A DNA stretch of 64,000 bases. Source: CAIKLP01 sp965279595 (GTDB lineage Bacteria; Bacteroidota; Bacteroidia; Sphingobacteriales; Sphingobacteriaceae). The translations under genes and the position numbers were made by a program. Positions 62,401 to 64,000 of the stretch are shown here, piece after piece. The first letter of the stretch is position 1, and every line of letters starts with the position of its first letter. The stretch covers positions 1-64,000 of the forward strand of contig OZ257246.1 in NCBI GenBank assembly GCA_965279595.1, read 5' to 3'. The notes under the pieces are model-generated. The model had not been told where the DNA came from, ran no database searches, and saw only the letters and a program-made list of their open reading frames with translations.

Positions 62401-64000
62401 AAAGCTGCATCACTATACCATTTGTAAACTGCTGATGTTATTCCTGTTGAACTTGCAGATAAACTTGTTGTCGTGTTTGCACAAATTGTTGCCCCTGCTG
62501 CTGTAATATCAGAGGCTGTTGCAGCTGGCGTAATTACTATTTGTATTGCTGTTGAACTATTAATTGTTAAACATGCACCTGATGTTACATTTCTTCTAAA
62601 CCAAGTTGTTGCAGATATTGTTGATGGATCATATGATATAGCTGTTGCTCCTGAGATATCTGTAAATCCAGTTGTTCCACTAGTTGTTGATGATTGCCAT
62701 TGATATGCATAAACTCCACTTCCACCTGTAGGTGTTGATCCAACAATGTTTGATGGGTTACCACTTGCACAAAATGTAGTAGTGCCTGGTGCTGTTAATG
62801 TATTTGCTGCAACAATAGGTTGAACTGTTACTGTTACTGTTTTTCCTGTGTTAGTTAAGTTCTCACATTTTTCAGTTCCTGATACGGTTACATAAAATGT
62901 AGTTGTTGCAGTTAAACTTGCAGTCGTATAATTTGCGCCAGTTGATAATAAATTTGTTAATGCTGCATCACTATACCATTTGTAAACTGCAGATGTTATT
63001 CCAGTTGAACTTGCAGATAAACTTGTTGTGGTGTTTGCACAAATTGTTGCTCCTGCTGCTGTAATATCAGAGGCTGTTGCAGCTGGTGTAATTATTATTT
63101 GTACCGCTGTTGAACTGTTAATTGTTAAACATGCACCTGATGTTACATTTCTTCTGAACCAAGTTGTTGCAGATATAGTTGATGGATCATACGAAATAGA
63201 TGTTGCTCCTGAGATATCTGTAAATCCAGTTGTTCCACTTGTTGTTGATGATTGCCATTGATATGCATAAACTCCACTTCCACCTGTTGGTGTTGATCCA
63301 ACAATGTTTGATGGATTACCACTTGCACAAAATGTAGTAGTGCCCGGTGCTGTTAATGTATTTGCTGCAACAATTGGTTGAACAGTTACTGTTACTGATT
63401 TTCCAGTGTTAGTTAAGTTCTCACATTTTTCAGTTCCAGATACGGTTACATAATAGGTAGTAGTGGCAGTTAAACTTGCTGTAGTATAATTTGTTCCTGT
63501 CGATAATAAATTTGTTAAAGCTGCATCACTATACCATTTGTAAACTGCTGATGTTATTCCTGTTGAACTTGCAGATAAACTTGTTGTCGTGTTTGCACAA
63601 ATTGTTGCCCCTGCTGCTGTAATATCTGAGGCTGTTGCAGCTGGCGTAATTACTATTTGTATTGCGGTTGAACTATTAATTGTTAAACATGCACCTGATG
63701 TTACATTTCTTCTAAACCAAGTTGTTGCAGATATTGTTGATGGATCATATGATATAGCTGTTGCTCCTGAGATATCTGTAAATCCAGTTGTTCCACTTGT
63801 TGTTGATGATTGCCATTGATAGGTATAAACTCCACTTCCACCTGTAGGTGTTGATCCAACAATGTTTAATGGATTTCCACTAGAACAAAATGTAGAAATA
63901 ATTGGTGCTGTTAATGTATTTGCAGTTACAACTGGTTGAACAGTTACCGTTACTGCCTTTCCAGTATTCGTTAAGTTCTCACATTTTTCAGTTCCTGATA
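32214..64000 (-). CDS. Giant tandem-repeat surface protein with T9SS type B sorting domain (5' end outside window)
   Basis: One open frame runs from the stop at 32214 to the right edge. It was read directly across 60600-61160 and at 63840-64000, and intervening repeat units are multiples of three. That is over 10,590 codons without a start; a GTG at 60629 lies inside an Ig-like domain and is not a start. Order from the visible N-terminal side: Ig-like domains, three diverged ~95-residue repeats, 70 homogenised cadherin/VCBS-like repeats, a mixed linker, 17 diverged repeats, a DUF11-like domain, and a CHU_C gliding-motility sorting domain. This is the 'tandem-95 repeat' adhesin type exported by the T9SS, as with SprB-like adhesins. 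Acidic Asp-rich turns suggest Ca2+-stiffened stalks. Role in adhesion or gliding is inferred. Confidence 0.93.
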   Translation of the reverse strand, partial: SGTEKCENLTNTGKAVTVTVQPVVTANTLTAPIISTFCSSGNPLNIVGSTPTGGSGVYTYQWQSSTTSGTTGFTDISGATAISYDPSTISATTWFRRNVTSGACLTINSSTAIQIVITPAATASDITAAGATICANTTTSLSASSTGITSAVYKWYSDAALTNLLSTGTNYTTASLTATTTYYVTVSGTEKCENLTNTGKSVTVTVQPIVAANTLTAPGTTTFCASGNPSNIVGSTPTGGSGVYAYQWQSSTTSGTTGFTDISGATSISYDPSTISATTWFRRNVTSGACLTINSSTAVQIIITPAATASDITAAGATICANTTTSLSASSTGITSAVYKWYSDAALTNLLSTGANYTTASLTATTTFYVTVSGTEKCENLTNTGKTVTVTVQPIVAANTLTAPGTTTFCASGNPSNIVGSTPTGGSGVYAYQWQSSTTSGTTGFTDISGATAISYDPSTISATTWFRRNVTSGACLTINSSTAIQIVITPAATASDITAAGATICANTTTSLSASSTGITSAVYKWYSDAALTNLLSTGANYTTASLTATTTYYVTVSGTEKCENLTNTGKSVTVTVQPIVAANTLTAPGTTTFCASGNPSNIVGSTPTGGSGVYAYQWQSSTTSGTTGFTDISGATSISYDPSTISATTWFRRNVTSGACLTINSSTAVQIIITPAATASDITAAGATICANTTTSLSASSTGITSAVYKWYSDAALTNLLSTGANYTTASLTATTTYYVTVSGTEKCENLTNTGKAVTVTVTPRATASDITAAGATICANTTTSLSASSAGITSAVYKWYSDAALTNLLSTGANYTTASLTATTTFYVTVSGTEKCENLTNTGKAVTVTVTPRATASDITTAGATICANTTASLSASSTGITSAVYKWYSDAALTNLLSTGANYTTASLTVTTTFYVTVSGTEKCENLTNTGKAVTVTVQPIVGANTLTAPGTTTFCASGNPSNIVGSTPTGGSGVYTYQWQSSTTSGTTGFTDISGATAISYDPSTISATTWFRRNVTSGACLTINSSTAIQIVITPAATESDITTAGTTICANTTTSLSASSTGITSAVYKWYSDAALTNLLSTGANYTTASLTATTTYYVTVSGTEKCENLTNTGKAVTVTVNPVISNNSITTPSPSTFYVNGDPGNIVGTTPIGGDELYTYKWYKSTVSSSSGFTLISGANGRDYNPSSISNTTWYKRLVSSGGCLDFESNAIQIIITPFNNPPIANTDLKNINEDNSASGNLISNDTDIENGILSASVLRSTLNGTVSVNTNGSYSYTPNANYFGNDTLVYVVCDNGSPSACDTGLLIITVNPINDAPVAIDDAFGTLENTTKFANVITNDYDVDGTLNVSLLENVSHGVLNLSSDGTFTYTPNSFYNGLDTFLYKLCDSGNPIICDTARVIININSVNDAPIANNDIKTTNEDGIATGTVATNDSDVDGDVLSFSTISTTTHGTITLNSNGTYSYNPNANYNGKDTLTYRVCDNGTPSLCDTATLIITVTPSNDAPIANNDTKTVTEDNTATGTVASNDSDIDAGDVLSFATISSTTHGTLTLNANGSYSYLPNTNYNGKDTLTYKVCDNGTPSLCDTATLIITVTPSNDAPIANNDTKTVTEDNTATGTVASNDSDIDLGDVLSFSTISSTTHGTITLNSNGTYSFNPNANYNGKDTLTYKVCDNGSPSLCDTATLIITVTPMNDAPIASTDTIRKNTPEDTPVEICITATDAEGDAVSISSINGISNLGNTNSGSSVLCFNYTPKSDTSGIDTATVIITDGHGGFDTIKVIINVTPVNDAPIANNDTKTVTEDNTATGTVATNDSDIDAGDVLSFATISTTTHGTITLNSNGTYSYNPNANYNGKDTLTYKVCDNGTPSLCDTATLIITVTPMNDAPIASTDTLRKNTPEDTPVEICITATDAEGDAVSISSINGISNLGTTNSGSSVLCFNYTPKADTSGIDTATVIITDGHGGFDTIKVIINVTPVNDAPIANNDTKTVSEDNTATGTVATNDSDIDAGDVLSFATISSTTHGTITLNANGSYSYSPNANYNGKDTLVYKVCDNGTPSLCDTATLIITVTPMNDAPIASTDTLRKNTPEDTPVEICITATDAEGDAVSISSINGISNLGTTSSGSSVLCFNYTPKSDTSGIDTATVIITDGHGGFDTIKVIINVTPVNDAPIANNDTKSVTEDNTATGTVATNDSDIDAGDILSFSTISSTTHGTLTLNVNGSYSYTPNANYNGKDTLTYRVCDNGTPSLCDTATLIITVTPSNDAPIANNDTKTVTEDNTATGTVATNDSDIDAGDVLSFATISTTTHGTITLNSNGTYSYNPNANYNGKDTLTYKVCDNGTPSLCDTATLIITVTPMNDAPIASTDTLRKNTPEDTPVEICITATDAEGDAVSISSINGISNLGTTSSGSSVLCFNYTPKSDTSGIDTATVIITDGHGGFDTIKVIINVTPVNDAPIANNDTKTVTEDNTADGTVATNDSDIDLGDVLSFSTINTTTHGTITLNSNGTYSYNPNANYNGKDTLTYRVCDNGTPSLCDTATLIITVTPSNDAPIANNDTKTVTEDNTATGTVATNDSDIDAGDVLSFATISSTTHGTITLNSNGTYSYNPNANYNGKDTLTYRVCDNGTPSLCDTATLIITVTPMNDAPIASTDTIRKNTPEDTPVEICITATDAEGDAVSISSINGISNLGNTNSGSSVLCFNYTPKADTSGIDTATVIITDGHGGFDTIKVIINVTPVNDAPIAINDTKTVTEDITATGTVATNDSDIDAGDVLSFATISSTTHGTITLNSNGTYSYNPNANYNGKDTLTYKVCDNGSPSLCDTATLIITVTPMNDAPIASTDTIRKNTPEDTPVEICITATDAEGDAVSISSINGISNLGTTSSGSSVLCFNYTPKADTSGIDTATVIITDGHGGFDTIKVIINVTPVNDAPIANNDTKTVTEDNTATGTVATNDSDIDAGDILSFSTISSTTHGTITLNSIGTYSYNPNANYNGKDTLTYRVCDNGTPSLCDTATLIITVTPSNDAPIAINDTKTVTEDNTATGTVATNDSDIDAGDVLSFATISSTTHGTLTLNANGSYSYSPNANYNGKDTLVYKVCDNGTPSLCDTATLIITVTPNNDAPIANNDTKTVTEDNTATGTVATNDSDIDAGDVLSFATISTTSHGTITLNSNGTYSYNPNANYNGKDTLVYKVCDNGTPSLCDTATLIITITPSNDAPIAINDTKSTTEDNTATGTVATNDSDIDAGDVLSFSTISSTTHGTITLNSNGTYSYNPNANYNGKDTLVYKVCDNGTPSLCDTASLIITITPGNDKPLALNDVDTTSEDITTTGTVATNDSDIDGNSLSFAMIDSTNNGTITFNSNGTYSYTPNTNYNGKDTLVYKVCDNGTPSLCDTATLIITVTPSNDAPIANNDTKSVTEDNTTTGTVATNDSDIDAGDVLSFSTINTTTHGTITLNANGSYSYSPNANYNGKDTLTYKVCDNGTPSLCDTATLIINVTPVNDAPIANNDTKTVSEDNTATGTVATNDSDIDAGDVLSFATISSTTHGTITLNANGSYSYSPNANYNGKDTLVYKVCDNGTPSLCDTATLIITVTPMNDAPIASTDTLRKNTPEDTPVEICITATDAEGDAVSISSINGISNLGTTSSGSSVLCFNYTPKSDTSGIDTATVIITDGHGGFDTIKVIINVTPVNDVPIANNDTKTVTEDNTATGTVATNDSDIDAGDVLSFSTISSTTHGTITLNSNGTYSYNPNANYNGKDTLTYRVCDNGNPSLCDTATLIITVTPSNDAPIANNDTKSVTEDNTTTGTVATNDSDIDAGDVLSFSTINTTTHGTITLNANGSYSYSPNANYNGKDTLTYKVCDNGTPSLCDTATLIITVTPSNDAPIANNDTKTVSEDNTATGTVATNDSDIDAGDVLSFATISSTTHGTITLNANGSYSYSPNANYNGKDTLVYKVCDNGTPSLCDTATLIITVTPMNDAPIASTDTLRKNTPEDTPVEICITATDAEGDAVSISSINGISNLGTTSSGSSVLCFNYTPKSDTSGIDTATVIITDGHGGFDTIKVIINVTPVNDVPIANNDTKTVTEDNTATGTVATNDSDIDAGDVLSFSTISSTTHGTITLNSNGTYSYNPNANYNGKDTLTYRVCDNGNPSLCDTATLIITVTPSNDAPIANNDTKSVTEDNTTTGTVATNDSDIDAGDVLSFSTINTTTHGTITLNANGSYSYSPNTNYNGKDTLTYKVCDNGTPSLCDTATLIITITPSNDAPIANNDTKTVTEDNTATGTVATNDSDIDAGDVLSFATISSTTHGTITLNSNGTYSYNPNANYNGKDTLTYRVCDNGTPSLCDTATLIITVTPMNDAPIASTDTIRKNTPEDTPVEICITATDAEGDAVSISSINGISNLGTTGSGSSVLCFNYTPKSDTSGIDTATVIITDGHGGFDTIKVIINVTPVNDAPIANNDTKTVTEDNTATGTVATNDSDIDAGDVLSFSTINTTTHGTITLNSNGTYSYNPNANYNGKDTLTYRVCDNGTPSLCDTATLIITVTPSNDAPIANNDTKSVTEDNTATGTVATNDSDIDAGDVLSFATISSTTHGILTLNANGSYSYSPNANYNGKDTLTYKVCDNGTPSLCDTATLIITVTPMNDAPIASTDTLRKNTPEDTPVEICITATDAEGDAVSISSINGISNLGTTSSGSSVLCFNYTPKADTSGIDTATVIITDGHGGFDTIKVIINVTPVNDAPIANNDTKTVTEDNTATGTVATNDSDIDAGDVLSFSTISSTTHGTITLNSNGTYSYNPNANYNGKDTLTYRVCDNGTPSLCDTATLIITVTPSNDAPIANNDTKTVSEDNTATGTVATNDSDIDAGDVLSFATISSTTHGTLTLNVNGSYSYTPNANYNGKDTLTYRVCDNGTPSLCDTATLIITVTPSNDAPIANNDTKTVTEDNTATGTVATNDSDIDAGDVLSFATISSTTHGTLTLNANGSYSYSPNANYNGKDTLVYKVCDNGTPSLCDTATLIITVTPNNDAPIANNDTKTVTEDNTATGTVATNDSDIDAGDVLSFATISTTSHGTITLNSNGTYSYNPNANYNGKDTLVYKVCDNGTPSLCDTATLIITVTPSNDAPIANNDTKSVSEDNTATGTVATNDSDIDLGDVLSFATISTTTHGTITLNSNGTYSYNPNANYNGKDTLTYRVCDNGTPSLCDTATLIITVTPMNDAPIASTDTIRKNTPEDTPVEICITATDAEGDAVSISSINGISNLGTTSSGSSVLCFNYTPKSDTSGIDTATVIITDGHGGFDTIKVIINVTPVNDAPIANNDTKTVTEDNTATGTVATNDSDIDAGDILSFSTISSTTHGTLTLNVNGSYSYTPNANYNGKDTLTYRVCDNGTPSLCDTATLIITVTPSNDAPIANNDTKTVTEDNTATGTVATNDSDIDAGDVLSFATISTTTHGTITLNSNGTYSYNPNANYNGKDTLTYKVCDNGTPSLCDTATLIITVTPMNDAPIASTDTLRKNTPEDTPVEICITATDAEGDAVSISSINGISNLGTTNSGSSVLCFNYTPKADTSGIDTATVIITDGHGGFDTIKVIINVTPVNDAPIANNDTKTVSEDNTATGTVATNDSDIDAGDVLSFATISSTTHGTITLNANGSYSYSPNANYNGKDTLVYKVCDNGTPSLCDTATLIITVTPMNDAPIANNDTKSVTEDNTTTGTVATNDSDIDAGDVLSFSTINTTTHGTITLNANGSYSYSPNANYNGKDTLTYKVCDNGTPSLCDTATLIITVTPSNDAPIANNDTKTVSEDNTATGTVATNDSDIDAGDVLSFATISSTTHGTITLNANGSYSYSPNANYNGKDTLVYKVCDNGTPSLCDTATLIITVTPMNDAPIASTDTLRKNTPEDTPVEICITATDAEGDAVSISSINGISNLGTTSSGSSVLCFNYTPKSDTSGIDTATVIITDGHGGFDTIKVIINVTPVNDAPIANNDTKSVTEDNTATGTVATNDSDIDAGDILSFSTISSTTHGTLTLNVNGSYSYTPNANYNGKDTLTYRVCDNGTPSLCDTATLIITVTPSNDAPIANNDTKTVTEDNTATGTVATNDSDIDAGDVLSFATISTTTHGTITLNSNGTYSYNPNANYNGKDTLTYKVCDNGTPSLCDTATLIITITPSNDAPIANNDTKTVTEDNTATGTVATNDSDIDAGDVLSFSTISTTTHGTITLNSNGTYSYNPNANYNGKDTLTYKVCDNGSPSLCDTATLIITVTPMNDAPIASTDTIRKNTPEDTPVEICITATDAEGDAVSISSINGISNLGTTSSGSSVLCFNYTPKSDTSGIDTATVIITDGHGGFDTIKVIINVTPVNDAPIANNDTKTVTEDNTAIGTVATNDSDIDAGDVLSFATISSTTHGTITLNANGSYSYSPNANYNGKDTLVYKVCDNGTPSLCDTASLIITITPGNDKPLALNDVDTTSEDITTTGTVATNDSDLDGNSLSFAMIDSTNNGTITFNSNGTYSYTPNTNYNGKDTLTYKVCDNGTPSLCDTARLFITVLPVNDPPVAILDTKSVGEDTPVTGTVATNDNDIDGNSLDFGLVATVKHGTVVWNTNGTFTYIPNVNYIGLDTLTYHVCDNGTPSLCDTATLIITVTPSNDAPIANNDTKTVTEDNTATGTVATNDSDIDAGDVLSFSTISSTTHGTITLNSNGTYSYNPNANYNGKDTLTYRVCDNGTPSLCDTATLIITVTPSNDAPIANNDTKTVTEDNTATGTVATNDSDIDLGDVLSFATISSTTHGTITLNSNGTYSYNPNANYNGKDTLTYRVCDNGSPSLCDTASLIITITPGNDKPLALNDVDTTSEDITTTGTVSTNDSDIDGNSLSFAMIDSTNNGTITFNSNGTYSYTPNTNYNGKDTLTYKVCDNGTPTLCDTATLIITVTPSNDAPIANNDTKSVTEDNTAIGTVATNDSDIDAGDVLTFATISSTTHGTLTLNANGSYSYSPNANYNGKDTLVYKVCDNGTPSLCDTATLIITVTPSNDAPIAINDTKSTTEDNTATGTVATNDSDIDAGDVLSFSTISSTTHGTITLNSNGTYSYNPNANYNGKDTLVYKVCDNGTPSLCDTASLIITITPGNDKPLALNDVDTTSEDITTTGTVATNDSDIDGNSLSFAMIDSTNNGTITFNSNGTYSYTPNTNYNGKDTLVYKVCDNGTPSLCDTATLIITVTPSNDAPIANNDTKTVTEDNTATGTVATNDSDIDAGDVLSFSTISSTTHGTITLNSNGTYSYNPNANYNGKDTLTYRVCDNGTPSLCDTATLIITVTPSNDAPIANNDTKTVTEDNTATGTVATNDSDIDLGDVLSFATISSTTHGTITLNSNGTYSYNPNANYNGKDTLTYKVCDNGNPSLCDTATLIITVTPSNDAPIANNDTKTVTEDNTATGTVATNDSDIDAGDVLSFSTISSTTHGTITLNANGSYSYSPNANYNGKDTLTYKVCDNGTPSLCDTATLIITVTPSNDAPIANNDTKTVTEDNTATGTVATNDSDIDAGDVLSFATISSTTHGTITLNSNGTYSYNPNANYNGKDTLVYKVCDNGTPSLCDTASLIITITPGNDKPLALNDVDTTSEDITTTGTVATNDSDLDGNSLSFAMIDSTNNGTITFNSNGTYSYTPNTNYNGKDTLTYKVCDNGTPSLCDTARLFITVLPVNDPPVAILDTKSVGEDTPVTGTVATNDNDIDGNSLDFGLVATVKHGTVVWNTNGTFTYTPNANYIGLDTLTYHVCDNGTPSLCDTATLIITVTPNNDAPIAINDTKTVTEDNTATGTVATNDSDIDAGDVLSFATISTTSHGTITLNSNGTYSYNPNANYNGKDTLVYKVCDNGTPSLCDTASLIITITPGNDKPLALNDVDTTSEDITTTGTVATNDSDIDGNSLSFAMIDSTNNGTITFNSNGTYSYTPNTNYNGKDTLTYKVCDNGTPSLCDTATLIITVTPSNDAPIAINDTKTVTEDNTATGTVATNDSDIDLGDVLSFATISSTTHGTLTLNVNGSYSYAPNANYNGKDTLVYKVCDNGTPSLCDTASLIITITPGNDKPLALNDVDTTSEDITTTGTVSTNDSDIDGNSLSFAMIDSTNNGTITFNSNGTYSYTPNTNYNGKDTLTYKVCDNGIPSLCDTARLFITVLPVNDPPVAINDSVFMSDPRNTSLISILANDFDIDNALNVTSVSIVSTAKHGNFIVNPLTGILSYSPILGFNGVDTLTYTVKDLSGLVSNIAQVTITVPSIIIDAVDDNFTNLIINGAKGFTTPSILSNDKFNNQAIDTSKITVNLISNGGITGLLINANGQLIIPTNTLEGTYTVTYGICEKAYNANCDQANVLVKIERGITITTTSICRNDVPYLHYKIVTNFVPSSANPATITWLNSDKTIVTAQSILSNQVLEADLLWPGAVLDSTGSPIDWPGWIISNGLWVQAADGFEKTRPNAFIVVSVNPFDTVAVTYPPATANCNATPSNHAPIARNDSASTIINTGIIITVLTNDSDFENGNLSVNSLTNSSIHNASISMNPNGSINYVPSSGFFGLDSFYYFITDASGLRDTALVSVHVNVPPIAMNDFASTSSSVPVTINIWTNDVKGDFRIDEQSATVETNLLHGQMVYNKLTGLIVYTPNVGFSGIDSFAYKMSDVKGLRSNLAWVKIKINGAPIAINDSKSTTEDVQISGTVASNDTDPNNDPLVFALVKNVTQGSITFNSNGSYIYQPALNYNGNDTLVYQVCDNGSPSLCDIATLIITTSPLNDPPVALNDSKSTLEDVAISGTVSTNDSDIDGNSLSFSSIKNTSKGNIIFNTNGTYVYTPNLNYHGIDTLIYRVCDNGSPSLCDTASLVITIIPVNDPPIAGNDNRSTLEDVSVSGTVASNDSDIDLDTLNFSIVNNPTNGSIVMNANGTYTYTPSANFVGLDFIVYQVCENKSTSLCDSAILLITVNPVNDAPIAIDDNITTKEDVSVNSTVAPNDSDLENNTLTFAIVSNTKHGSLSLNANGSFIYNPSLNYNGKDTLVYKVCDNGSPSLCDTAKLFINITPSNDAPIAIDDSKQTNEDVSTSGTVASNDSDIDADILSFSVISTTKNGQLILSANGNYTYSPNLNFNGKDTLTYKVCDNGNPTLCDTAKLIITVTPTNDAPIAINDAKATSEDVTANGTVATNDTDPDGNNISFSLINNTKHGIVVFNANGSYTYTPNQNYSGLDTLVYKVCDNASPSLCDTAILFITITPVNDPPVAINDNKSTTEGNPTSGTVAINDSDIDGDLLSFNTLQTTKHGLITLNANGNYTYNPVAQFNGLDTLVYKVCDNGIPSLCDTAILVIMVTPTNDPPTAVNDIKSTNEDVVVSGTVASNDFDIDGNAITFSTISNTKHGVLILNANGSYNYTPTLNFNGIDTLVYKVCDNGSPSLCDTALLIITVNPINDAPIAINDAKTTPEEVSVTGTVASNDFDVDGDLIAFSTIKLTTKGSITFNANGSYIYMPFLNFNGKDTLIYKVCDNGIPSLCDTAILVINVTPVNDPPIAINDANATLEDVDVSGTVATNDFDLDGNSLSFSTIKLPAHGTITLDALGNYFYQPNINFNGKDTINYVVCDNGIPSLCDTASLIITVNPVNDPPIAINDLNTTPENIILLGTVATNDHDIDKDLLTFSILTSTLRGTTTMIPNGSYNYIPNPNFSGVDSLTYLVCDNGTPSLCDTAVLIINVTHFNHAPIAQNDLFVTLKNNAIAGTTSTNDSDVDGDILFFSALGSTKNGVITFNSNGTFNYVPNLDFFGKDTLTYQICDNGVPSLCDTALLIINVKNFNLPPVAINDLNTTPEDVKVEGTLSINDSDPNDDDLTFAIINNVKHGSITVDSRGNYSYMPLLNYIGKDTLVYVLCDNGVPMMCDTATLIITVTPVNDPPVAINDADTTLEDVNVSGTVAINDFDIDGDLLNFSKIKSTSFGSIILNVNGTYTYTPGLNFHGVDTLIYVVCDNGSPSLCDTAKLIILVIPALDPPLAVNDTFYTQMNSTLVNANVAVNDKDFDGNNLSFSSISSTQNGQLSFNVTGVFSYIPNNNFVGIDTFNYIAFKTANPSFKDTATVYIHVTSVNIAPIAIDDHFETDMDLAINNQVMTNDSDPDANSLSTTIIASALPAHGSVTLNSDGTFNYQPQANYVGLDQFKYSLCDNGNPSLCDTATVFITINSINNPPIAINDTADAPQNTVFESTLASNDLDPDGDDISFFRLTIPKNGSVFVNSKGKYTYTPLLDFMGVDSFMYVICDNGIPSLCDTAKCIIRINFVAKPLIGISKSVSEPTLMPDGSYNLTYTFNVKNYGNIKLENIQIRENLKVTFPEPAIFKVVEANGAGKIKTNSMFDGNDDILMLDSSSNSLGVNESQEFRVTVNLLPNQPVSTFDNSVEVSASYASALNVITDISTNGVNPDPNGNGNPNEESERVPTSISITLFVPTGYSPDGDGVNDKFFIPGIEDFPKNKLEIFNRWGNKVYDKSPYDNSWGGNAQNSGGLVLAEGLLPSGTYFYILDFGVPNVKPLTGYIVIRK
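32520..32980 (-). other. DUF11-like conserved repeat domain
   Basis: The segment 'ISKSVSEPTLMPDGSYNLTY' through 'FNVKNYGNIKLENIQIRENL' to 'FDNSVEVSASYAS' resembles the DUF11/TIGR01451 surface-protein domain that often precedes a CHU_C domain. A short Asn/Pro/Gly linker ('NPDPNGNGNPNEESE') joins it to the sorting domain. Confidence 0.7.
32985..37826 (-). repeat. 17 diverged ~95-residue cadherin-like repeats
   Basis: Seventeen units, each starting with a variant of 'P[PI]xAxND' and carrying 'GTV..ND.D.DG..L.F', 'NGxYxYxP' and mostly 'VCDNGxPSLCDTA'. They average 285 bases and are clearly homologous to the main array but differ from one another at many positions, so they represent an older, non-homogenised part. 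Confidence 0.88.
38400..38790 (-). other. Non-repetitive domain inside the repeat protein
   Basis: A ~130-residue insert that does not resemble the repeats: 'TTTSICRNDVPYLHYKIVTN', 'ITWLNSDKTIV', 'LLWPGAVLDSTGSPIDWPGW' and 'VSVNPFDTVAVTYPPATANC'. It is Trp/Pro-rich with Cys near both ends. I do not recognise a named domain. It is flanked by diverged repeat-like segments (37827-38399 and 38791-39359). Confidence 0.6.
39360..59450 (-). repeat. Homogenised array of 70 cadherin/VCBS-like units
   Basis: Parsing the translation gives 70 consecutive units. There are 47 of type A (96 residues, starting ANNDTK or AINDTK), 14 of type B (95, starting ASTDT[IL]RKNTPED), 7 of type C (95, ALNDVDTTSED) and 2 of type D (95, AILDTKSVGED). 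47x96 plus 23x95 is 6,697 codons, or 20,091 bases, exactly the measured span. Type A units differ at only a handful of positions from one another. Each type A unit has 10 Asp, 1 Glu, 3 Lys, about 20 Thr and a CDNGTPSLC cysteine pair. Confidence 0.92.
51414..53711 (-). repeat. Tandem 1,149-base higher-order duplication
   Basis: Units 21-24 (52563-53711) and 25-28 (51414-52562) form two consecutive copies of the four-unit block A(KSV, TTG)-A(SEDN)-B-A. The copies are nearly identical in DNA, sharing rare variants such as the TATCTATTCCTG codon change in the B unit; unit 29 begins a third copy. Confidence 0.85.
59451..60302 (-). repeat. Three diverged N-proximal cadherin-like units
   Basis: Three units beginning ANTDLKNINEDN, AIDDAFGTLENT and ANNDIKTTNEDG join the Ig-like region to the homogenised array. 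The third resembles type A most, suggesting that the array grew from this side or that homogenisation fades here. Confidence 0.8.
60303..64000 (-). repeat. Array of Ig-like domains in 558-base modules
   Basis: The N-terminal part visible here alternates an X domain ('TFCASGNPSNIVGSTPTGGS' to 'TWFRRNVTSGACLTINSST') and a Y domain ('TICANTTTSLSASSTGITSA', 'VYKWYSDAALTNLLSTGANY', 'YVTVSGTEKCENLTNTGKAV'). X plus Y is 558 bases (186 residues). Three Y domains occur in a row at about 60.6-62.0 kb. These resemble Ig-like/PKD-like domains of large Bacteroidota surface proteins. The array continues beyond the window. Confidence 0.85.

Noticed and set aside
61139..63819. Gln- and Leu-rich alternative frames in the Ig-like region
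   Set aside because: They are frame-shifted readings of Thr/Ser-rich codons and recur with the 558-base module, so they are shadows.
32214..64000. Many plus-strand open frames of 60-93 codons lying at regular intervals opposite the repeats
   Set aside because: They are antisense shadows of the repetitive gene. They recur with the repeat period, have no ribosome-binding context and encode low-complexity products.

Overview
The window reads as chromosome of an AT-rich member of the Bacteroidota, probably Chitinophagales-like. The evidence is two type IX secretion (T9SS) component genes (porG and porT), three proteins with T9SS C-terminal sorting domains, Bacteroidota-type promoter motifs (TAnnTTTG) upstream of several genes, and a bamA-uppS-porG-nadK gene order typical of this phylum. 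No rRNA, tRNA, CRISPR array, insertion sequence or prophage was seen.

Positions 1-7847 carry housekeeping genes, all on the minus strand. They are outer-membrane and envelope biogenesis (bamA fragment, uppS, porG), NAD kinase, a CBS-domain protein, an alpha/beta hydrolase, a glutamine amidotransferase (TrpG/PabA), a YqeY-like protein, a short-chain dehydrogenase, and the translationally coupled ubiE/menG-porT pair. After a repeat-bearing intergenic stretch, a plus-strand hydrolase (8305-8979) converges with two tandem paralogous T9SS-exported metzincin proteases (9028-15404). Next come a small exported protein and a fused E1 alpha/beta 2-oxoacid dehydrogenase (15609-18332). A 0.68 kb intergenic stretch then holds AT-rich dispersed repeats and octanucleotide repeats.

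Positions 19012-32002 are an aerobic phenylacetate (paa) catabolic island. The minus-strand run paaA-B-C-D-G-H-I-J-Y-(YciI-like)-paaZ ends at a clear hairpin terminator. paaE and a short-chain dehydrogenase are divergent on the plus strand. A Crp/Fnr-type regulator and an additional crotonase lie just beyond the terminator. Together these encode ring epoxidation, isomerisation, ring opening and beta-oxidation to acetyl-CoA and succinyl-CoA. No phenylacetate-CoA ligase (paaK) is present here.

Positions 32214-64000 are one uninterrupted minus-strand reading frame that is still open at the right edge: over 10,590 codons with no start reached. It encodes a giant T9SS-type-B surface protein. From the C-terminus upward it has a gliding-motility-type sorting domain (CHU_C), a DUF11-like domain, 17 diverged ~95-residue repeats, a mixed linker region with a non-repetitive domain, a strongly homogenised block of exactly 70 cadherin/VCBS-like ~95-residue repeats (39360-59450), three diverged repeats, and an array of Ig-like domains running off the window. 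The 70-repeat block has four unit types with ordering rules, tandem higher-order duplications and chimeric units that record recent recombination. This protein, and its co-occurrence with PorG, PorT and the exported proteases, is the most notable content of the window.
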